Shown here in pieces: positions 16,816 to 25,534 of a stretch of DNA of 64,000 nt. Location: the NCBI RefSeq assembly GCF_029892285.1, contig NZ_JARXVM010000006.1:1-64000 (forward strand), in the 5' to 3' direction. The notes beneath the pieces were generated by a model. The model searched no databases. It saw only the letters and a program-made list of their open reading frames with translations, and had not been told where the DNA came from. Within the stretch, counting starts at the first letter, position 1. Each line of letters begins with the position of its first letter. The stretch is from Rhizobium sp. SG_E_25_P2. Lineage in GTDB: Bacteria > Pseudomonadota > Alphaproteobacteria > Rhizobiales > Rhizobiaceae. A program made the position numbers and the translations under genes.

Positions 16816-17595
16816 ATGTTCCCAGTGCAAAATTCATCTTCGGTCTCGAAGGACGACGGTCAACTGTCATTCAAGAAGATTTCTTATATCCGGCGCCTCA
16901 ACGAAACAGTTCGCCGACATTGGAACCCTGTGAGCGTTTATGTCTCCTTGAATCCGCTGGCTGCGCTGGGAATCGTGATCCTGCTCTGCAGCATGCTGTT
17001 CGTCATGTTTCCACAAATCGACATGGGCGTTTCGAGGTTCTCCACCTTCGGAACGCGGTTTTATCTGTCTGAAAATCCACTACTGCTGTGGATCCGCGAC
17101 GCTAACCGCATGCTTCCCTACATTGTATTGCCCATCATGATCGTCCTGCTCGCGGCGCGACCACTTCATAGTTCCCTTCGTTCGATGACAAGACGCGCCT
17201 TGTTCGTCGTATTGAGCTATGTTCTGGGATCGGCGATCACGGTTCAGGTGTTCAAGAACTTCTTCTCCCGGGCCAGACCTCGAGATGTGATTGAGTTTGG
17301 CGGGACCTTGGAGTTTACGCCGGCATGGCAATTCGCATCGGTGTGCGAGCGCAATTGTTCGTTCCTGTCCGGGGAAGCAGCATCGGCAGCCGCATTTCTC
17401 GCTATCCTGGTGTTCGTGTCCCGCCCCTACCGAATGGTCGTCGCAGCGCCGTTGGTTCCGCTGTCGATAATCGTCGCTCTGAACCGTGTCGCTTTTGGCG
17501 CCCATTTCCTGTCCGACGCCGTGCTCGGATGGCTGATCGTACTATGGCTTATGCTTTGGCTCTACCGAAAAATGGGGCTCGATCCTGCCCCGTGA
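16816..17595 (+). CDS. PAP2-family membrane phosphatase
   Basis: A 259-residue protein with six predicted membrane spans. The PAP2 motifs are: K147 in VFKNFF with RARPRD at 152-157 (motif 1), CSFLSGEAAS at 181-190 (motif 2) and NRVAFGAHFLSD at 213-224 (motif 3: R214, H220, D224). In motif 2, Glu187 stands where the classical PSGH has His. Such enzymes dephosphorylate lipid phosphates at the periplasmic face, for example lipid A or undecaprenyl pyrophosphate. The start is uncertain: the frame is open upstream to a TTG at 16657, but that runs through the inverted repeat. Divergent from the two-component pair, it is the likely target. Confidence 0.8.
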   Translation: MFPVQNSSSVSKDDGQLSFKKISYIRRLNETVRRHWNPVSVYVSLNPLAALGIVILLCSMLFVMFPQIDMGVSRFSTFGTRFYLSENPLLLWIRDANRMLPYIVLPIMIVLLAARPLHSSLRSMTRRALFVVLSYVLGSAITVQVFKNFFSRARPRDVIEFGGTLEFTPAWQFASVCERNCSFLSGEAASAAAFLAILVFVSRPYRMVVAAPLVPLSIIVALNRVAFGAHFLSDAVLGWLIVLWLMLWLYRKMGLDPAP

Positions 17596-17755
17596 GGGCG
17601 GCAAGCCTGTCTTGCGGTGCTCCGAAGCCTTCCAGAAGTCTCGTCAGCAAACATCTTCCGCCCTTGGCGGAAGTCGAAATGCCCGCCCGTCAAGACATTT
17701 TGCCAGTCGCGGGCATAGCATACACACCCGCATCTCAGGTCGGGAGGAAGCTATT

Positions 17756-18016
17756 GTGGACCAACATTCAGCACGACGCAAACCAGACCGAAGAGGGCAG
17801 GAGGAAAGCAAACGCGATCACATGCAGGAAACAGGCAAAACCCCAGTTGCATCGCTGTCGGAATTTCGGGAAATACCGACCGCTTCAGCGCATTCCGACC
17901 AGGGGCGCGAAGAGAGACCTTCGTGGAGAAGACGGTTGCTTGCCGGATTTTTGTTCGGACTGAGCATGATTGCGAGCGTCTATTTTCAGCCGCTCGCGCA
18001 ACGGATACTTGAGTAG
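17756..18016 (+). CDS. Small membrane-anchored hypothetical protein
   Basis: An 86-residue protein starting at a GTG with GGGAGG seven bases upstream. The N-terminal two thirds are hydrophilic and charged (ARRKPDRRGQEESKRD). One hydrophobic span lies near the C-terminus (LLAGFLFGLSMIASVYF), followed by a short tail ending QRILE. No family recognised. It follows the PAP2 gene in the same direction, and its stop lies within about 15 bases of the point where the terC-like sequence resumes. It may assist or regulate the PAP2 enzyme; this is inference from position. Confidence 0.55.
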   Translation: MDQHSARRKPDRRGQEESKRDHMQETGKTPVASLSEFREIPTASAHSDQGREERPSWRRRLLAGFLFGLSMIASVYFQPLAQRILE

Positions 18017-18028
18017 ATCTCGCGCCGG

Positions 18029-18127
18029 CCGCCGGCCATGTTGCTGGGCGTCACCGTCGCCATCCTCGCCGCCGGCATTCTCGGCTCGCTCTGGGCGACG
18101 CGCAACGAAGAGACGCATAAGGCGTAA
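18029..18127 (+). pseudogene. 3' remnant of a second terC copy
   Basis: Read in frame this stretch gives PPAMLLGVTVAILAAG and continues to the terC C-terminus ending RNEETHKA and a TAA stop. Over the last 79 bases it differs from terC (14337-14415 region) at four positions, all synonymous third-codon changes. Upstream the frame meets a stop at 18014. There is no start of its own, so it is a remnant rather than a gene. Together with the related terminator after it, it marks the right-hand border of an insertion or recombination event. Confidence 0.8.
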
Positions 18128-18153
18128 CGGAACGGTTTCACACCAAACTGATC

Positions 18154-18184
18154 AGGCTGTCGCTATAATGGCGGCAGCCTTTTT
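18154..18184. terminator. Terminator after the terC remnant, convergent with the Lrp gene
   Basis: AGGCTGTCGC pairs with GCGGCAGCCT (one G-U) around a 7-base loop, followed by TTTTC on the plus strand. Its stem closely resembles the terC terminator at 14440. It overlaps the last codon of the Lrp-type gene. Confidence 0.7.
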
Positions 18185-18618
18185 CTTATGGACTTTCCCT
18201 TTACAACGGCCGTGCTGGTAACGGCATGATCAGATAAGCCTTCCAACACGTCATCGAGCTCCTCGACCGACCGCACCACCAGACGCGCCAGAAACGGATC
18301 GTCGCCTGTGACCTTGTCGCATTCGATGAAATGCGGTTCCTCCTGGATGAGTCTTTCGACCAGATGCAGCTTTCCCGGCAGAGGCCGGATGCGCACCAGC
18401 GCCTGGATCTGATAGCCGAGCGCGCGCGCATCCACGTCAATGGTGAAATTCCGGATGACCCCGCTCTCCTGCAGGTGACGGACCCGTTCGGCAACACTCG
18501 GCGCCGACATGCCCACCGCGCGCGCAAGTTCGCTCATGGGAAGCCGTCCCTCCCGATCCAATAGGTCGATGATCCTCCGATCGACATCATCCGGCCGAAA
18601 ACTTTCATTCGTAGGCAT
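18163..18618 (-). CDS. Lrp/AsnC family transcription regulator
   Basis: A 151-residue regulator. The N-terminal AsnC-type helix-turn-helix is at residues 10-60 (VDRRIIDLLDREGRLPMSEL, then GMSAPSVAERVRHLQESG). The C-terminal RAM ligand-binding domain includes FIECDKVTGDDPFLARLVV. These regulators respond to amino acids. The gene is divergent from an EamA transporter with 113 bases between, the usual setting for an Lrp regulator controlling an amino-acid or metabolite exporter. Confidence 0.93.
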   Translation of the reverse strand: MPTNESFRPDDVDRRIIDLLDREGRLPMSELARAVGMSAPSVAERVRHLQESGVIRNFTIDVDARALGYQIQALVRIRPLPGKLHLVERLIQEEPHFIECDKVTGDDPFLARLVVRSVEELDDVLEGLSDHAVTSTAVVKGKSIRKRLPPL

Positions 18619-18731
18619 TTTAGCGGCTTCCCCTCATCCTATTCGACGATTCCGCAACTCATCCTTCGATCATCGATATAATTCACCAAAATCTCCTTTC
18701 ATAATATCGGCTCGATTGAAAGGAGACATTC

Positions 18732-19664
18732 ATGTTGCTTGGCGTGCTCGCGGGTCTCGCCACCTGCGCCCTTTGGGGGCTGACATTCATCGCGCCCCGC
18801 GCGGTCGAGCCATTTACCGTGTGGGACCTTACCATAGCCCGCTATCTGGTGTTTGGCGCAGCCTCCGGGCTCCTGCTGGCTTCGCCGAGATTTCGGCCAC
18901 AAGGTCTTAGTTTTGCCCAGAAGGCGATAGGCCTCTGTCTCGGCGGAGTGGGCTATATCGGATATTTCCTGAGCGCGTCTTTTGCTGTGAAAAGCGCGGG
19001 CGCCACGCTGCCGCCGCTGATTATCGGAACGATGCCAGTGATCCTGGCTCTAATCGGCAATGCGGGTGAAAGATCCATCGCGTGGACACATCTCGCCTTG
19101 CCTCTGGCGCTAATCGCGTTGGGAATTGTCGTCGTCAACGCCGACATCACATCTCACGTTGCGTCGGAGGACTCCACGACATCCGGCGCAGGATTGGCTT
19201 GGGCCCTGTTATCCCTGGCGATCTGGGTCGCATACGGACTGGTGAACTCGCGCATTCTGAGGGGCCCGGCGCCGCCGGACATTCTCGTCTGGACCGGCCT
19301 GCAGGGGCTTGGGGCAGGCCTTGGAGCGCTTGCCTTTGTGCCGATGTCGTCCTTGTTTGCGCCGCAGCTCATTTCAGGGGCAGACCCGGCGCCCCTTCTC
19401 GTCTGGGCGCTCGTTATGGGACTGGCAGGTTCATGGCTTGCGACCTGGTTCTGGGCCATCGCGTCAACGCGCTTGCCGCTCACCTTCGCCGCGCAACTGA
19501 TTGTCGCCGAAACGATCTTCGGGCTTCTCTACGGTTTTGTGTGGGAAAGCCGTTTTCCAACAACATTGGAAGCTGCGGGGATTGCGCTCCAAGTTGCAGG
19601 CGTCAGCCTGACGCTTGCCCGGCTCGGCCGCGCCAGCAAACTACAGGCGCGATGTGCAACCTAG
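18732..19664 (+). CDS. EamA/DMT-family transporter
   Basis: A 310-residue protein with ten predicted helices in two EamA repeats (first from LLGVLAGLATCALWGLTFIA, second from GLAWALLSLAIWVAYGLVN). AAAGGAG lies before the ATG. DMT transporters with EamA domains commonly export amino acids or related metabolites. The divergent Lrp-type gene is its likely regulator. It is convergent with, and ends six bases before, the HerA-like ATPase gene. Confidence 0.9.
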   Translation: MLLGVLAGLATCALWGLTFIAPRAVEPFTVWDLTIARYLVFGAASGLLLASPRFRPQGLSFAQKAIGLCLGGVGYIGYFLSASFAVKSAGATLPPLIIGTMPVILALIGNAGERSIAWTHLALPLALIALGIVVVNADITSHVASEDSTTSGAGLAWALLSLAIWVAYGLVNSRILRGPAPPDILVWTGLQGLGAGLGALAFVPMSSLFAPQLISGADPAPLLVWALVMGLAGSWLATWFWAIASTRLPLTFAAQLIVAETIFGLLYGFVWESRFPTTLEAAGIALQVAGVSLTLARLGRASKLQARCAT

Positions 19665-19670
19665 AGCGCC

Positions 19671-21182
19671 CTACTCCGCCGCCGAACGGCTGTCCGTCTC
19701 AAGGTGATCAGCATTGCCCGGCGCCGTCTCAGCGTCGAGATCCGGGAAGGCGGCGATGCGGGCGCCCAGACGGTCCTGATGCAACACGATCAGGCCCTGT
19801 TCCTCGAAGTAAGAGAGAAGTCGGCGGGCGCGGCGGGCGGAATGGGTGCCATAGGCGCGCGCGATCGCCTGATCGGACGGACAGGGCTGGCCGGTGATGG
19901 CGGCGTTGGCGATCAGCAGGAACACCGCCTTCAGATCGTCGGTCACGTTGCGCGAAAGATCAAGCGCCTTGGTCCAGGTTTCGCTGGAGCGGGTCTCCTC
20001 GTCGACGCCGGAGCGAATGATCGCCAGCCTTTGGCGGAATTCCGGCAGCGCCACAGTGGCGCCGGTCAGGCGCCGGATGCGGCAGCGGACGAGGAATTCC
20101 TGAAACAATTCGGCGTCGGGCCGGAAGGCGGAATCGCCCTGGCTCAGCACATCCTCGAGCGCCGCCTGCACCAGTTGCTCGCGCTCTTCCTCGGTGAGCT
20201 CGACGCGCTTTGGCCTCGCCTCGCGCATCTCCACCGGCTCAATGTCGCGCGCCTTGGAGAGTTCGGCGAGAATATCGGTCGACGGCCGCGGCGCCGGCTG
20301 CACATAGCGCGGGATCGGCCGCGTCAATTCCTGCGGATCGGGCGTCAGGATAAGATCGGCGGCGTCGACATTGGCTTCGGGCAGCGGCATCAGCTTGGGG
20401 CTGGAGGAGCGCGCTGACGTCTCTACCTTGCCAATCTCGACCTTCAACGGCTTGCGGCTGAGCGCAGGGCCGAGCGCCACGAAATTGCCGCGCGGCAGGT
20501 CGCGGAACATTTCCGCCTGACGGCGTTCAAGCCCGAGAAGATCGGAGGCGCGGGCCATGTCGATGTCGAGAAAGGTGCGGCCCATCAGGAAGTTGGAGGC
20601 TTCGGCAGCGACGTTCTTGGCGAGTTTCGCCAGGCGCTGGGTGGCTATGACGCCGGCCAGTCCGCGCTTGCGGCCGCGGCACATCAGATTGGTCATGGCG
20701 CCGAGCGACAGGCGACGAACCTCGTCATTGACTTCGCCGGCGGCGGCGGGGGCGAAAAGCTGGGCTTCGTCGACCACGACCAGCACCGGATACCAAAAGT
20801 CGCGATCGGCGTCGAACATGCCGTTCAGGAAGATGGCGGCGTTGCGCATCTGGTCTTCGGCGTCTAGACCTTCGAGAGAGAGGACGCAGGAAACGCGATG
20901 CTGGCGCACGCGGGCGGCAATGCCGAGCAGTTCGGCCTCAGTGCGGTCGCCCTCGATGGCGACATGGCCGTAGCGGTCGCCGAGGGTGACGAAATCGCCT
21001 TCGGGATCGATGATGACCTGCTGCACCCAGCCGGCCGATTGTTCGAGCAGTCGGCGCAGAAGATGCGATTTTCCTGAACCGGAATTGCCCTGAACCAGAA
21101 GGCGGGTCGCCAGCAATTCCTCAAGGTCGAGCGTCGCGCGCGTGCCGCCCACGCCGGTTCCCATGTCGATGCCTGCCGTCAT
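19671..21182 (-). CDS. HerA/DUF87-like ATPase
   Basis: A 503-residue P-loop ATPase of the HerA/FtsK superfamily. The Walker A is LVQGNSGSGKSHLLRRLLEQ near residues 29-46, the Walker B VLVVVDEAQLF near residue 135, with RGRKRGLAGVIATQR as the sensor region. The C-terminal third is a different, charged region (LTEEEREQLVQAALEDVLSQ) with a winged-helix-like end (AIARAYGTHSARRARRLLSY). No NurA nuclease or conjugation gene is adjacent, so it is not a typical HerA-NurA repair pair. Function unknown; DNA translocation is the family inference. Confidence 0.8.
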   Translation of the reverse strand: MTAGIDMGTGVGGTRATLDLEELLATRLLVQGNSGSGKSHLLRRLLEQSAGWVQQVIIDPEGDFVTLGDRYGHVAIEGDRTEAELLGIAARVRQHRVSCVLSLEGLDAEDQMRNAAIFLNGMFDADRDFWYPVLVVVDEAQLFAPAAAGEVNDEVRRLSLGAMTNLMCRGRKRGLAGVIATQRLAKLAKNVAAEASNFLMGRTFLDIDMARASDLLGLERRQAEMFRDLPRGNFVALGPALSRKPLKVEIGKVETSARSSSPKLMPLPEANVDAADLILTPDPQELTRPIPRYVQPAPRPSTDILAELSKARDIEPVEMREARPKRVELTEEEREQLVQAALEDVLSQGDSAFRPDAELFQEFLVRCRIRRLTGATVALPEFRQRLAIIRSGVDEETRSSETWTKALDLSRNVTDDLKAVFLLIANAAITGQPCPSDQAIARAYGTHSARRARRLLSYFEEQGLIVLHQDRLGARIAAFPDLDAETAPGNADHLETDSRSAAE

Positions 21183-21346
21183 GCCAATCCTCGTCGTCCG
21201 CCAATCCCTCTCCTAGCAACGATTCTGACCGGCGGGCAATCAAATCGATCTTCCCCACAGATTTTGCGCATGCTTCAATGGCCATTCTGGAAACCGATCG
21301 GAAAAGTTTGGCTGCTATCACAGCAGACCAACCGGATATCCCCGCC

Positions 21347-21808
21347 ATGACCAAATCTCTCGAGCTCTTTTATCGACCCGGACTGCTGATCGTCTGGCTG
21401 TTGCTGCTCTTGGGAGGGTTTACGGTGATCGGCGCGCAGGCGCTCCAATCGCTCCGGCTGGGCGCGACGCCCATCGCCTCCCTCCTGCTTTTGATGTTCA
21501 CGGCTGTGGGCATTCTCTATATCCTTCGTCGCCTGCTGACCCCGTCAAAACCAGCATTGGTCGCCGATATCGCGGGGATCTCTTACCGGGGCGGCGCGAA
21601 CCGGATTGAATGGCGCGACGTCAGGGAATTCACCGTCCGTCGGGAGATGATGATCACCTATCTCCGCCTTCGCTATGCTGCGTCTGGTCAACCCGGCAAG
21701 ATGCGAAGCGTCGACCTCTGCCTGTCGGGGCTGAGCCTCCCTCCTGAGGACATCGCCATTCAACTGCGCGCCTTGAAGGAAAATAGCGCCGCGCCGACGC
21801 CTGCTTGA
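21347..21808 (+). CDS. Small membrane protein of STM3941-like type
   Basis: A 153-residue protein. Two hydrophobic spans (LLIVWLLLLLGGFTVIG and ASLLLLMFTAVGILYIL) are followed by a soluble beta-rich domain containing GISYRGGANRIEWRDVREF. This layout resembles STM3941-type membrane proteins with a PH-like domain. An upstream ATG at 21278 would add 23 polar residues; neither start has a clear Shine-Dalgarno. It is divergent from the HerA-like gene and precedes the hemG-like gene by 59 bases. Function unknown. Confidence 0.6.
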   Translation: MTKSLELFYRPGLLIVWLLLLLGGFTVIGAQALQSLRLGATPIASLLLLMFTAVGILYILRRLLTPSKPALVADIAGISYRGGANRIEWRDVREFTVRREMMITYLRLRYAASGQPGKMRSVDLCLSGLSLPPEDIAIQLRALKENSAAPTPA

Positions 21809-21867
21809 TCCTGCACAAAGCGCGCGCCGCGTGACGAGCGCAGTCTGCCTCAAACGGAGGACGCGCC

Positions 21868-22395
21868 ATGAAACTGATGATCATCTACGCCACGATCGAG
21901 GGGCAGACCCGCAAGATCGCCGAACGCATCGCCGCGCATGCCGAGGAAAAGGGCCATGCCGCCGCGTTGATGAATGTCAACGCCGCCCAGGAATTCGGGC
22001 TGGAGAAGCCCGACGCCGTGATTCTTGCCGCACCCATCCATGCGGCGCGCTATCCGACGCCTTTCGTCGATTTCGTCCATCGCGAGAAGGACTGGCTCAA
22101 CGCCCTGCCCTCGGCTTTCGTATCGGTGACGCTGTCGATTGATAGCGAGCATGACGACGAGCGCGCGGCGGCGGCCAATTTCCCCGAAGCGCTCAAGGCC
22201 GAAACAGGCTGGCGGCCCAAAGCGGTTCACAACGCGGCCGGCGCTCTGCGCTTCACCGAATATGATTTCTTCAAGCGCTGGATGATGCGCCGCATCGCCG
22301 AGGCCGAAGGCGCTCCCACCGATCGCGGCGACGTGGAATTCACTGACTGGCGGCTGCTTGACGATTTCGTCGACGCCTTTCTCGACCTCGCCTGA
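21868..22395 (+). CDS. hemG: HemG-like flavodoxin-domain protoporphyrinogen oxidase
   Basis: A 175-residue flavodoxin-fold protein. The FMN-binding loop is YATIEGQTRKIAERIA at residues 7-22. Landmarks shared with HemG are LAAPIHAARYPTPFVDFV, ALPSAFVSVTLS, GWRPKAVHNAAGALRFTEYD and the C-terminal EFTDWRLLDDF. HemG oxidises protoporphyrinogen IX with electrons passed to quinone. ACGGAGG precedes the ATG. No other heme gene adjoins it, but heme A synthase is elsewhere in the window. A plain flavodoxin role remains possible. Confidence 0.8.
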   Translation: MKLMIIYATIEGQTRKIAERIAAHAEEKGHAAALMNVNAAQEFGLEKPDAVILAAPIHAARYPTPFVDFVHREKDWLNALPSAFVSVTLSIDSEHDDERAAAANFPEALKAETGWRPKAVHNAAGALRFTEYDFFKRWMMRRIAEAEGAPTDRGDVEFTDWRLLDDFVDAFLDLA

Positions 22396-22432
22396 GGGGT
22401 CCATCGGCAACAGGGCGCTTCATGGAGAGCGC

Positions 22433-22466
22433 CCGTAAACCCGGCGTTAAGCATAGGCGTTTACGG
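22433..22466. promoter_or_regulatory. Inverted repeat upstream of the flagellin gene
   Basis: CCGTAAAC (22433-22440) and GTTTACGG (22459-22466) are perfect 8-bp arms spaced by 18 bases. They lie about 100 bases before the flagellin start. They may be an operator or the end of the hemG-like transcript; no T run follows, so a terminator is less likely. Confidence 0.4.
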
Positions 22467-22568
22467 TTGGTTTGCCATAGTTCTTCACGAGTTCATGACG
22501 AGTTCGAGTGTGTTCGAGGAACGTGGCCAGGCATTTGTATCGTCCATGTATTGAGTTCGGAAGTTGCC

Positions 22569-23525
22569 GTGACAAGTATCAACACCAACGCCAGCGCGAT
22601 TGCCGCTGTCGACATCCTGCGCGCGCAGGGCACCCAGGTGCTCAACGCGCAACAGGAGGTCGCGACGGGCTATCGGGTCAAGGATGCGAGCGACAACGCC
22701 GCATACTGGTCCATCGCGACCCAGATGAAATCCGACAACAAGGCCTTGTCGGCTGCCGAGGATTCTCTCGCCTTTGGCGCTGCGGCCGTCGATGTCGCCT
22801 ATACCGGGCTCAACCAGGCGATCGACGTCATCAGGGATATACGCAACAAACTGCTCACAGCGCTGGGGGCAGGCGCCGAAATCAACAAGATCAACGACGA
22901 AATCCAGGAGTTGCGGACGCAATTGCGCACCGTCGCCGAGCAATCCTCCTTCAATGGCGAGAATTGGCTGGTGCGCGACGACGCGAGCGACGACAAGGAC
23001 CGCGAGCTGGTCGGCTCCTTCCAGCGCGCCTCCAATGGCTCGGTGGAGGTCAAGATCCTGCGCTATTCCATGTCCAACGCGCTCGGAACCAATCACTTGA
23101 TCGATGAAGACAGTCAACTCGGCATTCTGACCAATCCGGGCTATGCCGCAGCGATCGGCGCCGGCACGGACTGGGTCATGCTAAACGGGACCAATGACCC
23201 TAACGCCCATACCGAATTCGCCGTCAGCCAAGCGACCACGGATGTCGACATCACCGAAATGATGGAGGTGGCAGACAATATGCTCGAAGCGATGATCGAC
23301 GCCTCCTCCAATCTCGGCGCGCTTAACAAGCGCATCGAAATGCAGAACGATTTCGTCAAGGATCTGCAGGATACCCAGGATCGCGGCGTGGGACGCATGG
23401 TCGACAGCGACCTCAATCTCGCCTCCTCGCGCCTCAGGGCCGTGGAAGCGCAGCGCAGCCTAACGATCTCGGCCTTGTCCATCGCCAATTCGCAGCCGCT
23501 GACGACGTTGAGGCTGCTGCAATAG
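22569..23525 (+). CDS. Flagellin
   Basis: A 318-residue flagellin. The conserved N-terminal D0/D1 region starts TSINTNASAIAAVDILRAQ and includes GYRVKDASDNAAYWSIATQM; the conserved C-terminal region is LASSRLRAVEAQRSLTISAL with SIANSQPLTTLRLLQ. The central domain is short, as in many rhizobial flagellins. A GTG at 22569 with CGGAAG just before it is chosen because translation then begins exactly at the conserved N-terminus. No other flagellar structural gene adjoins it, so it is detached from the main flagellar cluster; a FliO-like gene lies 20 kb away. Confidence 0.93.
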   Translation: MTSINTNASAIAAVDILRAQGTQVLNAQQEVATGYRVKDASDNAAYWSIATQMKSDNKALSAAEDSLAFGAAAVDVAYTGLNQAIDVIRDIRNKLLTALGAGAEINKINDEIQELRTQLRTVAEQSSFNGENWLVRDDASDDKDRELVGSFQRASNGSVEVKILRYSMSNALGTNHLIDEDSQLGILTNPGYAAAIGAGTDWVMLNGTNDPNAHTEFAVSQATTDVDITEMMEVADNMLEAMIDASSNLGALNKRIEMQNDFVKDLQDTQDRGVGRMVDSDLNLASSRLRAVEAQRSLTISALSIANSQPLTTLRLLQ

Positions 23526-23539
23526 CAACTCTCGCGCCG

Positions 23540-23980
23540 TCAGGTTTCCGGCGGCAGCGCATCGCGCCAGGCGCCGGCGGTTCTGCCGGCCATCCGCCAG
23601 TAGATCAGCCCCCAGACTATTCCACTCACGACATAGATCAGCGCCACGACACCAAGCAGGTCCTCGCCACTCGCCTTGCCATATTGAATGCCGGCGATCG
23701 AGGCCAGGAGACCGAGCGCGAGGCCCGAGACGAGGTAGTATCGCGCGCCCCGGAAAGACCGCCATTCGGCGACGAGAACGATCAGGCAAATCGGGATGAA
23801 TTGCCCACCTGCCACGAACAGGGCTCCGAGAAGCATCATGGGGCTGAAAATGCCCAACAATGCTCTAGGTTCTTGAGAGCCCTCGAGTACATTCAATCCC
23901 GTCAGCAAGAAATAACCGCACGAGAACGCCGCCAGACAGGCGAAATAATGCGCCATCAGAATCACCATCACGCGCGCCAT
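23540..23980 (-). CDS. Hypothetical four-helix membrane protein
   Basis: A 146-residue protein with four hydrophobic spans (ending near residues 26, 68, 92 and 128). A conserved-looking FIPICLIVLVAEWRSFRGARY links spans two and three, and the tail is short and polar. No family recognised with confidence. It is convergent with flagellin (14-base gap) and stands between it and icd in the same direction as icd, but the icd terminator separates the two. Confidence 0.6.
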   Translation of the reverse strand: MARVMVILMAHYFACLAAFSCGYFLLTGLNVLEGSQEPRALLGIFSPMMLLGALFVAGGQFIPICLIVLVAEWRSFRGARYYLVSGLALGLLASIAGIQYGKASGEDLLGVVALIYVVSGIVWGLIYWRMAGRTAGAWRDALPPET

Positions 23981-24014
23981 GCGGCAGATCCATTCCCATC
24001 TCAGCTAAGGAAAA

Positions 24015-24040
24015 GGCCCGACGTCGATTGACGCCGGGCC
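24015..24040 (-). terminator. Rho-independent terminator of icd
   Basis: GGCCCGACGTC pairs with GACGCCGGGCC (one mismatch) around a 4-base loop; on the minus strand it is followed by TTTTCC. Confidence 0.75.
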
Positions 24041-24066
24041 CGCTCATTTCAACAAAGTCTATGACC

Positions 24067-25281
24067 TCAGGCGGCCATGGCCTTCTGCAGGTTCTCGTCG
24101 ATCTTGTCGAGGAAGCCGGTGGTGGAGAGCCAGGGCTGATCCGGACCGATCAGCAGCGCCAGATCCTTGGTCATGAAGCCGGCTTCGACGGTGGCGACGC
24201 AAACCTTTTCGAGCGTGTCGCAGAACTTGGCGAGTTCGGCGTTGTCGTCGAGCTTGGCGCGATGGGCGAGGCCGCGGGTCCAGGCGAAGATCGAGGCGAT
24301 CGAGTTGGTCGAGGTTTCCTGACCCTTCTGGTGCTGGCGGTAGTGACGGGTCACGGTGCCGTGGGCGGCTTCGGCTTCGACGGTCTTGCCATCGGGGCTC
24401 AGCAGAACCGAGGTCATCAGACCGAGCGAGCCAAAGCCCTGCGCCACGATGTCCGACTGCACGTCGCCGTCATAGTTCTTGCAGGCCCAGACATAACCGC
24501 CGGACCACTTCAGCGCGGACGCCACCATGTCGTCGATCAGGCGGTGCTCATAGGTGATCTTCAGTTCGTCGAACTGCGCCTTGAACTCGTTCTGATAGAC
24601 TTCCTCGAAGATATCCTTGAAGCGGCCGTCATAGGCCTTCAGGATGGTGTTCTTGGTCGACAGGTAGACCGGCCACTTGCGCATCAGGCCATAGTTCAGC
24701 GAAGCGCGGGCGAAATCGCGGATCGAATCGTCAAGATTGTACATCGCCATGGCGACGCCGGCGCCCGGAGCGTCGAACACTTCCTTCTCGATCACCTGGC
24801 CGTCTTCGCCGACGAACTTGATGGTCAGCTTGCCCTTGCCGGGGAATTTGAAATCGGTGGCGCGATACTGGTCGCCGAAAGCGTGACGGCCGACGACGAT
24901 CGGCTGCGTCCAGCCCGGAACCAGGCGCGGCACATTCTTGCAGATGATCGGCTCGCGGAAGATCACGCCGCCGAGAATGTTGCGGATCGTGCCGTTCGGG
25001 CTCTTCCACATCTGCTTGAGGTTGAATTCCTTGACGCGGGCTTCGTCGGGCGTGATCGTCGCGCATTTGATGCCGACGCCATACTTGTTGATGGCGTTTG
25101 CGGCGTCGACCGTCACCTGGTCGTTGGTGGCGTCGCGGTTTTCGACCGAGAGGTCAAAGTAATCGATATCGAGATCAAGATAGGGATGGATCAGCTTGTC
25201 CTTGATAAGCTGCCAGATGATGCGAGTCATCTCATCGCCGTCGAGATCGGCGACTGGATTGGCTACCTTGATCTTCTTCAT
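24067..25281 (-). CDS. icd: NADP-dependent isocitrate dehydrogenase
   Basis: A 404-residue enzyme of the dimeric, eukaryote-like class II type ([20 protein letters not shown] start). Substrate and metal motifs include [34 protein letters not shown] (metal Asp), and the NADP-loop [18 protein letters not shown]. It oxidatively decarboxylates isocitrate to 2-oxoglutarate in the TCA cycle. AAGAGGA precedes the ATG at 25281. Single-gene unit with its own terminator. Confidence 0.98.
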   Translation of the reverse strand: MKKIKVANPVADLDGDEMTRIIWQLIKDKLIHPYLDLDIDYFDLSVENRDATNDQVTVDAANAINKYGVGIKCATITPDEARVKEFNLKQMWKSPNGTIRNILGGVIFREPIICKNVPRLVPGWTQPIVVGRHAFGDQYRATDFKFPGKGKLTIKFVGEDGQVIEKEVFDAPGAGVAMAMYNLDDSIRDFARASLNYGLMRKWPVYLSTKNTILKAYDGRFKDIFEEVYQNEFKAQFDELKITYEHRLIDDMVASALKWSGGYVWACKNYDGDVQSDIVAQGFGSLGLMTSVLLSPDGKTVEAEAAHGTVTRHYRQHQKGQETSTNSIASIFAWTRGLAHRAKLDDNAELAKFCDTLEKVCVATVEAGFMTKDLALLIGPDQPWLSTTGFLDKIDENLQKAMAA

Positions 25282-25534
25282 GAATTCGTCCTCTTGGTGT
25301 CATCGCCGGGGGCAGCCGGCGACGTTCGGCTGTGAATGCAAATGCCTATAACACCCGCCGCGCGCGAGGCAAACAGGAAGCGCCGAATTCGACGAAATTC
25401 CTACGCCCTTTAACGGGGCCATCCGAAACCAGTCAGGGCGCCTTGAACTATGAATAGCGGCCCGCCCCGTTGACCCCCGCCCGTCGCTCTGCTTCGAATC
25501 TGATGAAAACTGGATGTCTCGAAGGGGGAAAACC

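Noticed and set aside
24028-25335. A 435-residue open frame antisense to icd
   Set aside because: Covers icd exactly on the opposite strand; composition is that of a shadow frame.
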